Origin: an uncultured Proteiniphilum sp.
GTDB taxonomy: Bacteria > Bacteroidota > Bacteroidia > Bacteroidales > Dysgonomonadaceae
Assembly: GCF_937873925.1 (NCBI RefSeq)
Contig: NZ_CALNAT010000256.1
Span: 1-64,000, forward strand
DNA: 64,000 nucleotides
Direction of reading: 5' to 3'
Every line of letters begins with the position of its first letter. Position 1 is the first letter of the stretch. Of this stretch, positions 44,340-51,826 are shown piece after piece. Below the pieces are notes generated by a model that saw only the letters and a program-made list of their open reading frames with translations, ran no database searches and was not told the DNA's origin. The translations under genes were made by a program, and so were the position numbers.

Positions 44340-45497
44340 ATGAAATTATTGGGAAGATTGTGGCCGGTCTTGCTGGCCGGTACGGTGCTTTTTTCCTGTA
44401 AACAGGGGGAGACTTTTAAAGTGGAGGGAAATATCGGCTCTGCGGAGGGAGATACATTGTATCTGGAACATCGCGGCCTGGCGGGTGTCAGAGCACTCGA
44501 TTCCACGGTATTGAAAAACGAGGGATCGTTTGCCTTCAGGCAGCCAGCCCCCGAAAACCCCGAGTTCTACCAGTTGCGTATCGGGGACCGGATCGCCGTC
44601 TTCGCGGTGGATTCGACGGAAACTCTCCGTGTCAGCGCCGATGCCCCGGACTTGTACTATTCGTTTACGGTAGAAAATTCGCCCGCCAATGACCAGATAA
44701 AAGAGGTGGATGCCCTTACCCGTTTGGCCGCCCGTGAGATCACCAACCTCGAAGACCGGCATAAGGCCGGATCAATCGACGACATGACGTTCATCGCACA
44801 ACTGGATACCGCATTGCAGAAATATAAAACGGCGGTATCGCGGCTGGTGCTGGGAAATCCCTCGGGTGCGGCAGCCTATTATGCCATCTTCCAGAAAATA
44901 AACGATTATCTGATCTTCGATCCCTACAACAGGCAGGATTATGCTATGTTCGGCGCGGTGGCTACTTCATGGAATCGATATTATCCCGGTACCGAAAGGA
45001 CGAAACATCTGTATGAATTTACCATGAACGCGCTGAGAACACGGAGACAGCAGGAACAGCAGGCAAAACTGTTCGAGAACATCCCGGTGAAAGAGGGAAC
45101 GGGTTTACCCGATATTGTCCTGTCTGAAGTGGATGGACGGAAAGTGGCGTTATCATCCCTGAACGGGAAGGTGGTACTGCTCGATTTTGTAGTGTACGGT
45201 GCCGATTTTTCACCCAAACACAATATGGAGCTGAACAGCCTCTATGCACGATACCATTCACGGGGCTTTGAAATATATCAGATCTCGTTCGACTCGGATG
45301 AGCATTTCTGGAAAACATCGGCTGCCAATCTCCCCTGGCTTACCGTAAGAGATCCCCAATCGGTCAATACCACATTACTGGCCACCTATAATGTGCGCCA
45401 GATCCCCACGGCGTTCCTCATCAACCGGGAAGGAGACATCATAGCCCGGATTGAGGATTATGGTCAGTTGTCCGGCGAACTGGATAAGGTGTTGTAA
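44340..45497 (+). CDS. DUF4369/TlpA-like lipoprotein without the CXXC motif
   Basis: Periplasmic lipoprotein of 385 residues; the signal ends in TVLFSC. An N-terminal DUF4369-like beta domain (about 25-125) is followed by a helical linker and a thioredoxin-like domain (about 245-385). In that domain VVLLDFVVYGADFSPKHN lies where DFWASWCGPC is expected, so both redox Cys are gone (CGPC aligns with ADFS). The cis-Pro loop RQIPTAFLINREG is kept. It is therefore a structural or binding variant rather than a disulfide reductase. Such variants occur in Bacteroidota. It is followed by greA after 140 bp. Confidence 0.85.
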   Translation: MKLLGRLWPVLLAGTVLFSCKQGETFKVEGNIGSAEGDTLYLEHRGLAGVRALDSTVLKNEGSFAFRQPAPENPEFYQLRIGDRIAVFAVDSTETLRVSADAPDLYYSFTVENSPANDQIKEVDALTRLAAREITNLEDRHKAGSIDDMTFIAQLDTALQKYKTAVSRLVLGNPSGAAAYYAIFQKINDYLIFDPYNRQDYAMFGAVATSWNRYYPGTERTKHLYEFTMNALRTRRQQEQQAKLFENIPVKEGTGLPDIVLSEVDGRKVALSSLNGKVVLLDFVVYGADFSPKHNMELNSLYARYHSRGFEIYQISFDSDEHFWKTSAANLPWLTVRDPQSVNTTLLATYNVRQIPTAFLINREGDIIARIEDYGQLSGELDKVL

Positions 45498-45513
45498 AAC
45501 ATATCCGGAAAAT

Positions 45514-45544
45514 TTTGTGTAATGGTAATAAAGTGCTATCTTTG
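45514..45544 (+). promoter_or_regulatory. Consensus Bacteroidetes promoter of greA
   Basis: TTTG at 45514-45517 and TATCTTTG at 45537-45544 are separated by exactly 19 bp, the best promoter match in the window. Transcription would start near 45551, before the hairpin described next. Confidence 0.75.
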
Positions 45545-45557
45545 TAAAAGTATTAAC

Positions 45558-45617
45558 ATGGAAAAAAGGGGTTCCGGTCTTGTAATAAAAGGCCGGAATT
45601 CTTTTTCTTTACGTTGA
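45558..45617 (+). CDS. Possible 19-codon leader ORF of greA
   Basis: ATG at 45558 opens MEKRGSGLVIKGRNSFSLR, ending with TGA at 45615. The ORF spans the terminator hairpin, so translation could melt it. It is too short to prove coding. Confidence 0.25.
   Translation: MEKRGSGLVIKGRNSFSLR
45566..45606 (+). terminator. Terminator hairpin inside the greA leader
   Basis: GGGTTCCGGTC pairs with GGCCGGAATTC (G-U pairs included) around a loop of about 11 nt and is followed by TTTTT. It lies after the greA promoter and 36 bp before the greA ATG, so it looks like an attenuator. Confidence 0.65.
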
Positions 45618-45641
45618 GTTTTGAGAATAAAAAAAGAGATT

Positions 45642-46112
45642 ATGGCTGTAACGTATATGACCGAAGAAGGCCTTCGGAAATTGAAGGAAGAATTGATAGA
45701 ACTGGAATCTGTACAGAGACCTGAAATATCACGCCAGATTGCCGAAGCGAGAGATAAAGGGGACCTGTCGGAAAATGCCGAATATGACGCGGCAAAAGAG
45801 GCGCAAGGTATGCTGGAAGCGAAGATATCCCAATTGAAAAATCTTGTTGCCAATGCCCGCCTCATTGATGAGAACGCTATTGGTACAGATGAGGTGCAGA
45901 TCATGAACAAAGTGACGATCAAAAACCTGCATACCAAGAAGATGATGACTTATATGCTTGTATCGGAGAGCGAGGCTGACCTGAAGAGCGGTAAGATTGC
46001 CGTGAACACTCCTATTGCCCAGGGTTTGCTGGGGAGAAAAGTGGGTGATGTGGCCGAAATTAAAGTGCCGTCGGGTATGATGACATTTGAAATCGTGGAA
46101 ATCTCGATTTGA
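45642..46112 (+). CDS. greA: Transcription elongation factor GreA
   Basis: Rescues backtracked RNA polymerase by stimulating transcript cleavage. From ATG 45642 (MAVTYMTEEGLRKLKEELIE) it has 156 residues, normal for GreA. The N-terminal coiled coil carries the acidic tip (ARDKGDLSENAEYDAAKE) that reaches the polymerase active site, and the C-terminal FKBP-like domain holds NTPIAQGLLGRKVGD. An in-frame extension of 7 codons upstream starts with a non-ATG codon and is not used here. Its leader contains a consensus promoter and a terminator hairpin. Confidence 0.96.
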   Translation: MAVTYMTEEGLRKLKEELIELESVQRPEISRQIAEARDKGDLSENAEYDAAKEAQGMLEAKISQLKNLVANARLIDENAIGTDEVQIMNKVTIKNLHTKKMMTYMLVSESEADLKSGKIAVNTPIAQGLLGRKVGDVAEIKVPSGMMTFEIVEISI

Positions 46113-46222
46113 ATAGATTCAGGATTCAGGATTCAAGATTTCAGATTCAAGATTCAGGGCTTCTAATTTTTTACTTTTAACTACGTGGATTTAGTTTTTC
46201 ACTTTTCCACTTTTAATTTTCA
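46113..46222. repeat. Low-complexity word tract between greA and the HIT gene
   Basis: Repeats of GATTCAGGATTCAAGATTTC (the reverse complement of the GAATCTTGAATC words at 30.1 and 47.9 kb), then TTTTTACTTTTAACTACGTG and TTTTTCACTTTTCCACTTTT. It ends at the HIT ATG. Confidence 0.65.
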
Positions 46223-46223
46223 A

Positions 46224-46616
46224 ATGGCAACTATTTTCAGCAGAATTATCGCGGGTGAGATCCCTTCCTATAAAATAGCCGAAGACGACCGGTTTTATGC
46301 TTTCCTGGATATAAGCCCTATGTCAAAGGGCCACACATTGGTCGTTCCTAAACAGGAGACCGACTACCTTTTCGATCTGGATGATCTTCTTCTGGGCGAT
46401 ATGGCTGTTTTTGCCAAAAAGGTGGCGAAGGCGATTGAAAAGGCTGTTTCCTGCAAGAGGGTGGGGATGATGGTAATCGGCCTGGAGGTGCCGCATGCAC
46501 ATATCCATCTGATTCCCATCCGGAAAGAGGGAGATATGAGCCTTGCCAACCCGAAACTCCAACTCCCGGCGGAAGAGTTCGAGGAAATTGCGGAGAAGAT
46601 CCGGCAAATGTTGTAG
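46224..46616 (+). CDS. HIT family nucleotide hydrolase/transferase
   Basis: A 130-residue histidine-triad protein. The active site is HAHIHLIPI near residue 91-99, and FSRIIAGEIPSYKIAEDDRF is the usual N-terminus of the HinT branch. Family members hydrolyse nucleoside phosphoramidates or related AMP conjugates. I start it at ATG 46224; the upstream in-frame extension is repeat-tract sequence. It follows greA by 111 bp and is probably co-transcribed. Confidence 0.93.
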   Translation: MATIFSRIIAGEIPSYKIAEDDRFYAFLDISPMSKGHTLVVPKQETDYLFDLDDLLLGDMAVFAKKVAKAIEKAVSCKRVGMMVIGLEVPHAHIHLIPIRKEGDMSLANPKLQLPAEEFEEIAEKIRQML

Positions 46617-46722
46617 AAAATTGAATCACGATAAAATAAGATGGGTTTCCTGCGAGGCTCATCTTTTTTTATTTCCCGTATGTGAGATGCTCCGTAAATA
46701 TCTTTAGAAGTAACGGCGGTGG

Positions 46723-47673
46723 TTATATTTTCCTGATGCGTATACCTCTGACAAAATGGCATTCTCCTTTTTCAAGGATCAGATCGGCCCGGAAGCGGGT
46801 AGGGAGAATATTATGCAACAGATTGGGCAGATTGATCTCATCCCACACCTTGTTGGCAAATTTCAGCAGTTTCTTTTCCGAATAAGAGGCGTATTTATGG
46901 AAATAGGAGGAAGGATCCTGAAAAGCCGTCTGTTGCAGTTTCTTAAATCGTTCCAGATACCACTCACGCAGATCTTTCTCACTCGCATCCACATAAATGG
47001 AAAAATCGAAGAAATCAGACACAAAGACCCTTCTTCGCATTTTTTTACCCGGTGAGACCTGTAACACATTAATCCCTTCCACGATGAGGATATCGGGTCG
47101 TTCAACGGTTTGGATCGCGTCTGGGATCACATCATAATAGAGATGCGAATAGACGGGGACTTCGAGCATATCCCGCCCTGATTTCACACTTGCAAGGAAT
47201 GCCAGCAATTGTTTGGCATTGTAGCTCTCGGGAAATCCTTTCTTGTTCAGCAGGCCCCTCTTTTGCAACTCATCATTGGAATAGAGGAAGCCGTCGGTGG
47301 TGATCAGTTCTACCCTTGGTTGCTCCGGTGTCATGGAAAGCAGTTTTTGCAATACCCGGGCCGTTGTACTCTTTCCTGCCGCCACACTACCGGCAATGCC
47401 GATGATGTAGGGGATGGGTTTGCTTGTGTTGGAGAAAAACTGATCCCGTTCTTTGTGCAGGTTGCGGTAGTGGGTGAGATGAATCTGTAACAGCCGGATC
47501 ATGGGAATGTAGATATTTTCCACTTCGCTGAGGGTGAGCGGCTCATTGAGCGCCTGCAGTTTGGTGAGATCTATATCAGAAATAGGAAACATGGGATGCT
47601 CCTCCAGTGTACTCCACTCCTCACGGGTGAAGGCGCGAAAAGGAGAAAAGGTCACCTCGTAGGCTTTATTCAT
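46723..47673 (-). CDS. coaA: Pantothenate kinase, type I (CoaA)
   Basis: Phosphorylates pantothenate in the first step of CoA synthesis. The protein has 316 residues, normal for bacterial type I. The Walker A motif is GIAGSVAAGKSTTARVL; VELITTDGFLYSNDEL and ILIVEGINVLQ are further P-loop-kinase motifs. The ATG at 47673 lies close to a -7 element. It runs in the same direction as htpG but has its own likely promoter. Confidence 0.95.
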   Translation of the reverse strand: MNKAYEVTFSPFRAFTREEWSTLEEHPMFPISDIDLTKLQALNEPLTLSEVENIYIPMIRLLQIHLTHYRNLHKERDQFFSNTSKPIPYIIGIAGSVAAGKSTTARVLQKLLSMTPEQPRVELITTDGFLYSNDELQKRGLLNKKGFPESYNAKQLLAFLASVKSGRDMLEVPVYSHLYYDVIPDAIQTVERPDILIVEGINVLQVSPGKKMRRRVFVSDFFDFSIYVDASEKDLREWYLERFKKLQQTAFQDPSSYFHKYASYSEKKLLKFANKVWDEINLPNLLHNILPTRFRADLILEKGECHFVRGIRIRKI

Positions 47674-47690
47674 TGCACTGCTTTTTGCTG

Positions 47691-47698
47691 CAAAGATA
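47691..47698 (-). promoter_or_regulatory. -7 element for coaA
   Basis: The minus strand reads TATCTTTG, 18 bp before the coaA ATG, so the leader would be very short. No good -33 box. Confidence 0.5.
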
Positions 47699-47775
47699 GA
47701 CGAAAAACCGGTAAACGGAACCCGTTTACCGGTTTTTTACTCGATTGATTCTTGGTGAAACGACCATGAATATCA

Positions 47776-47892
47776 TTAAAAGTGAAAATTTCACGATTTG
47801 ACTACGTTGATTTTCAATTCATAATTTGATTACGTCGATTTTCAATTCAATTCAAGATTTTGAATCTTGAATCTTGAATCTGAAATCTTGAA
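47776..47892. repeat. Low-complexity word tract after htpG
   Basis: AAAAGTGAAAATTTCACG, then ATTTGACTACGTTGATTTTC and ATTTGATTACGTCGATTTTC, then repeated TGAATCTTGAATCTGAAATC up to the htpG stop codon. It combines three word types found separately at other junctions. Confidence 0.65.
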
Positions 47893-49788
47893 TCAAATCA
47901 TTTCGAAACTTCTTTTTACGAAGTTGCTCAATGCTTCTCCTTTGAGCATTCCGTTGGAGAGAAGGGCCAGGTCGACCATCTGTTTCAAACGGTTGTCGGC
48001 CGAGACTTGCGCCAGGAGCTGCTCTTTGTCCTTGTGTTCACTCTTGTCGATGAGCGCTTTGACCATCGGGTGCTGTACATTCAATACTATCTGATATGTG
48101 TCGGGCATCTCACCGTAGAAAGCCATTTGCTGTTGCATGGCGGCCATCTCTTTCATCCGCCTGGAGAACTCGTTCTGCGTGATCTGAACAGGCCTGGAGG
48201 TCTCTCCGAGCGCTTTGAAATCGACATTGAATTCCGTTTTTTCCATGGGCGGCAGTTGCGATTTCACCGCTTCCGACATATTCTCTTTCTGTTTATCGGT
48301 CAATTCTACTTTTGTCGTCTCCTCCTTTTCGATGATATGTCCGATGGTATCGCTGTCCACCCTCACAAAGCGGGTCTTATCCGATTTTTGTTCCAGAAGT
48401 CCCATCCAGTGGATATCGAGTTGACCGTCCATCAGAAGCACATCGTAACCTTTTTCCTTCGCCGCCTCGATATGACTGTATTGGTCCTGCCGGTCGCTGG
48501 CATAGAGGTAGATGAGGTCTCCGTTTTTGTCGGTCTGCGTTGTTTCGGTAAGGGTTTTGTATTCTTCCGGAGTGAAATATTTACCTTCCATATTTTTCAA
48601 TAAGGAAAATTTGATGGCCCTGTCGCAAAATTTTTCGTCGGAGAGCATTCCGTATTCAATAAAGAGTTTCAGGCTATCCCATTTTTCTTCATACCGGGTA
48701 CGCTCTTTTTTGAATAACTCTTCCAACTTGTCGGCTGCTTTTTTCGTGATATGGTTCGAGATCTTTTTCACGTTCTGGTCGCTTTGCAGGTAAGAGCGGG
48801 AGACATTCAGCGGGATATCGGGCGAATCGATCACGCCGTGCAGTAGCGTAAGGAATTCAGGGACTATCCCTTCCACCGAATCGGTCACGAAAACCTGATT
48901 GCTGTAAAGCTGTATCTTATTGCGTTGCAGATCGAGGTTGCTTTTTATTTTCGGAAAATAGAGGATGCCGGTAAGGTGGAACGGGTAATCCACATTCAGA
49001 TGGATCCAGAACATGGGCTCATCCGCCATGGAGAATGAATACAGGTCACGATAGAATTTCAGGTAGTCTTCTTCGTTTAATCCTGCCGGCTTCTGCCGCC
49101 ATAGCGGATTGGTGTCGTTGACGATATTATCTTCTTCCGTGTCCACGTATTTTCCGTCTTTCCACTCCTGTTTTTTTCCGAAAACGACCGGTACGGAGAG
49201 GAATTTACAATATTTTTTGAGTAACGATTCAACCTTTTCTTTTTCCAGGAATTCCTTGTTATCCTCATCTATATATAGGATGATGTCGGTTCCGCGATCC
49301 TTTTTTTCAACCTCCTCCATGGTGAATTCCGGCGTACCGTCGCATGACCATTTCACGGCTTGTGCATCCTCCCTGTAGGATTTGGTGATGATCTCCACTT
49401 TTCCGGACACCATGAAGGAGGAGTAGAACCCCAATCCGAAATGGCCAATGATGGCATTCGCGTTTTCCTTGTATTTATCCAGGAAATCATTGGCGGAGGA
49501 AAGCGCTATCTGATTAATGTATTTGTCCACCTCTCCGGCAGTCATGCCGATGCCGCGGTCGGTGACCGTGAGCGTTTTCTTCTTTTTATCGATAAAAACA
49601 TGTATGGAGAGATCGCCCAACTCACCTTTAAAATCGCCTACATCGGCCAGAGTTTTCATTTTCTGGGTGGCGTCCACCGCGTTCGATACGATCTCACGGA
49701 TAAAAATCTCATGATCGCTATAGAGAAACTTTTTGATAATGGGGAAAATATTGTCAGTCGTTACCCCTATCTGTCCTTTTTGTACCAT
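47893..49788 (-). CDS. htpG: Chaperone HtpG (Hsp90)
   Basis: ATP-dependent chaperone. From ATG 49788 (MVQKGQIGVTTDNIFPIIKK) it has 631 residues; a GTG 30 bp earlier is open but adds a tail unlike the family. The GHKL ATPase domain shows REIVSNAVDA, DRGIGM (VTDRGIGMTAGEVD) and GHFGLGFYSSFMVS. The middle domain includes LNVSRSYLQSD with the catalytic Arg region. It ends directly at a word tract. Confidence 0.96.
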   Translation of the reverse strand: MVQKGQIGVTTDNIFPIIKKFLYSDHEIFIREIVSNAVDATQKMKTLADVGDFKGELGDLSIHVFIDKKKKTLTVTDRGIGMTAGEVDKYINQIALSSANDFLDKYKENANAIIGHFGLGFYSSFMVSGKVEIITKSYREDAQAVKWSCDGTPEFTMEEVEKKDRGTDIILYIDEDNKEFLEKEKVESLLKKYCKFLSVPVVFGKKQEWKDGKYVDTEEDNIVNDTNPLWRQKPAGLNEEDYLKFYRDLYSFSMADEPMFWIHLNVDYPFHLTGILYFPKIKSNLDLQRNKIQLYSNQVFVTDSVEGIVPEFLTLLHGVIDSPDIPLNVSRSYLQSDQNVKKISNHITKKAADKLEELFKKERTRYEEKWDSLKLFIEYGMLSDEKFCDRAIKFSLLKNMEGKYFTPEEYKTLTETTQTDKNGDLIYLYASDRQDQYSHIEAAKEKGYDVLLMDGQLDIHWMGLLEQKSDKTRFVRVDSDTIGHIIEKEETTKVELTDKQKENMSEAVKSQLPPMEKTEFNVDFKALGETSRPVQITQNEFSRRMKEMAAMQQQMAFYGEMPDTYQIVLNVQHPMVKALIDKSEHKDKEQLLAQVSADNRLKQMVDLALLSNGMLKGEALSNFVKRSFEMI

Positions 49789-49818
49789 ATATTTATTGTT
49801 TAGTGGTTTATCTTTCAC

Positions 49819-50140
49819 ATCTGATCATACCCTCCCGATGCAAATTGTATGCCATAAAGCCACCTGTCAGAAGAGGGAATTAACATATAAAGTTCCTGTT
49901 CGTAATCGGAAGTTCCTATTTAGAATCAATCTAAAAAACTTAAATTTCCGTATTTATTACAATAATTTATTCTATAAGCAGGTATATAAATAATTTTTAT
50001 CTGTTATCAAGGTTATCAAAGATGCTTTTTTTGCTATTTATCTACCTGTTTATCAGTGCAATTTCGGGTATTCTTTTTTTATTAACAATCATTAATCGTT
50101 TTTACGTGCATGAATGAGACAGGTTTTAAATATATCTTTT
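49819..50140. other. Divergent region htpG / sigma factor
   Basis: About 320 bp, AT-rich. It contains a direct repeat AAGTTCCTrTT at 49890-49900 and 49910-49920 (20 bp apart) and an inverted repeat TTTAGA/TCTAAA at 49919-49935. No gene seen. Confidence 0.5.
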
Positions 50141-50148
50141 TATATTTG
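50141..50148 (+). promoter_or_regulatory. -7 element for the sigma factor gene
   Basis: TATATTTG fits TAnnTTTG, 42 bp before the ATG, giving a leader of about 35 nt. Confidence 0.5.
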
Positions 50149-50189
50149 CAAAGACAACGGTCATTTAACACAACTAAAGCGCATCGCTT

Positions 50190-50708
50190 ATGAAAACAAA
50201 GATTTCTTTCGAAAAACAGCTATTGGGGCTGCAGGACAACATGTTCAATTTCGCATTGACATTGACAGCCGACAGGGAAGAAGCCAAAGATTTGTTGCAG
50301 GAAACAACTCTTCGTGTACTGGATAATAAGGAAAAATATTATGAGAATGTAAATTTCAAAGGGTGGGTTTTCACCATCATGCATAATATTTTTGTAAATA
50401 ATTATCGCAAGATCGTCAGGAGCCAGACTATTATCGACAAGACCGAGAACCTGTATCATCTGAATCTGCCGCAGGATTCCGGTTTCGATACTCCCGACGG
50501 GGCTTATACGATCAAGGAGATCAACAAGGCGATCAACAGTTTTACCGATGAATACAAGGTGCCCTTTTCGATGCATGTTTCAGGATACAAATATGAAGAG
50601 ATCGCCAAACACCTCGGATTACCGATTGGAACTGTAAAAAGCAGGATATTTTTCGCCAGGAAAAGGCTTCAGGAGCTACTTAAGGATTTTAGATTTTACG
50701 CTGAGTAA
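50190..50708 (+). CDS. RNA polymerase sigma factor, ECF type
   Basis: A 172-residue sigma-70 family protein with only regions 2 and 4. Region 2 spans about 12-80 (DREEAKDLLQETTLRVLDNK and FKGWVFTIMHNIFVNNYRK), and region 4 spans about 110-165 (YKYEEIAKHLGLPIGTVKSR). No anti-sigma factor or FecR/TonB-receptor gene lies next to it, unlike many Bacteroidota ECF factors. It is flanked by its own -7 element and terminator, so it appears monocistronic. Confidence 0.92.
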   Translation: MKTKISFEKQLLGLQDNMFNFALTLTADREEAKDLLQETTLRVLDNKEKYYENVNFKGWVFTIMHNIFVNNYRKIVRSQTIIDKTENLYHLNLPQDSGFDTPDGAYTIKEINKAINSFTDEYKVPFSMHVSGYKYEEIAKHLGLPIGTVKSRIFFARKRLQELLKDFRFYAE

Positions 50709-50747
50709 GATAGAGGATAAAGAGTAAAGAACGAAAAACAGTGCATG

Positions 50748-50777
50748 AAACCCCTTTTACGTAAAGGGGTTTTTTTA
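50748..50777 (+). terminator. Intrinsic terminator after the sigma factor gene
   Basis: AAACCCCTTT (50748-50757) and AAAGGGGTTT (50763-50772) form a perfect 10-bp stem with a 5-nt loop, followed by TTTT. Confidence 0.85.
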
Positions 50778-50872
50778 TGAGTAGATAGAATATTTTTGGA
50801 TACGGTGATTTCTCTGCTTATGGACTGAAATAGCAATATATATTTTATCGTAATTGAAAAATAGATGGGATT

Positions 50873-51826
50873 ATGGAGATTATTTGGTTATTACTTTCGC
50901 TGGTTATTTTGTATTTTAGCGCGGAAGGTTTGGTTTCCGGGGCATCGTCACTGGCGAAACGTATAGGCATCAGTCCATTGGTAATCGGACTGACCATTGT
51001 TTCCATAGGCACCAGCGCGCCGGAACTGGTGGTGAGCGTAAAGGCTGCTTTGAACGGGCAGAGTGCACTCTCTATCGGCAACGTACTGGGTTCGGACTTT
51101 TTTAATATAGGAATTATTCTGGGGCTGTCGGCCATGATCTACCCGTTGGCGGTGAAGAGGCAGTTGTTGAAGTTCGATGTGCCGGTGATGGTACTGGTAG
51201 CACTGTTGTTTTTCCTGTTGTTTCTCGATTTCGAAATCTCGAAGATCGAAGCCCTGGTGTTTATTGTTCTGTTCGTCTCCTATACCGGATATCTTCTGAT
51301 CAGTTCAAAAAAGAACAGTGCACAAGTAAAGGATCATGATAACGAAAATGAGATCGAGATTGAGATTCGTTTGAGCAAACACTGGACATTGGATATTCTG
51401 TTTATCGGAGTGGGGTTACTGGGCCTGGTGTACGGTTCCGGCTTGCTGGTGGAGAACGCGGTAATTATTGCGGGGCGGCTGGGGATGTCGGAAGCAATGA
51501 TAGGACTCACCATTGTGGCAGCAGGGACCAGTATGCCGGAGCTGGCCACGTCGGTGGTGGCGGCCATGAAAAAACGGGCCGATATAGCGATAGGGAATGT
51601 GGTGGGATCAAATATCTTCAATATCCTGTTTATCCTGGGGGTGGCGGGATTGATCCATCCGATCAGTACGCCTGATATCAGTTCTATGGACAGTCTGTTC
51701 GTGATAGGCATCAGCCTGCTGTTATGGATCTTTATGAAGACAAGCACCCGTATTACCCGATGGCAGGGAGTAGCCTTTATCTTGTTTTATCTGATTTATT
51801 TTTTCATCAAACTCTCCGTATCATAA
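50873..51826 (+). CDS. Calcium/sodium antiporter, CaCA family
   Basis: Inner-membrane cation exchanger of 317 residues with about ten helices in two inverted halves. The alpha repeats are GTSAPELVVSVKAAL (first half) and GTSMPELATSVVAAM (second half), each followed by an IGNV(L/V)GS-(D/N) motif. A charged loop rich in N, E and K (about 143-163) separates the halves. It is of the YrbG-like bacterial type, probably Ca2+/Na+ exchange. Its stop overlaps the stop of convergent lon by 6 bp. Confidence 0.92.
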   Translation: MEIIWLLLSLVILYFSAEGLVSGASSLAKRIGISPLVIGLTIVSIGTSAPELVVSVKAALNGQSALSIGNVLGSDFFNIGIILGLSAMIYPLAVKRQLLKFDVPVMVLVALLFFLLFLDFEISKIEALVFIVLFVSYTGYLLISSKKNSAQVKDHDNENEIEIEIRLSKHWTLDILFIGVGLLGLVYGSGLLVENAVIIAGRLGMSEAMIGLTIVAAGTSMPELATSVVAAMKKRADIAIGNVVGSNIFNILFILGVAGLIHPISTPDISSMDSLFVIGISLLLWIFMKTSTRITRWQGVAFILFYLIYFFIKLSVS

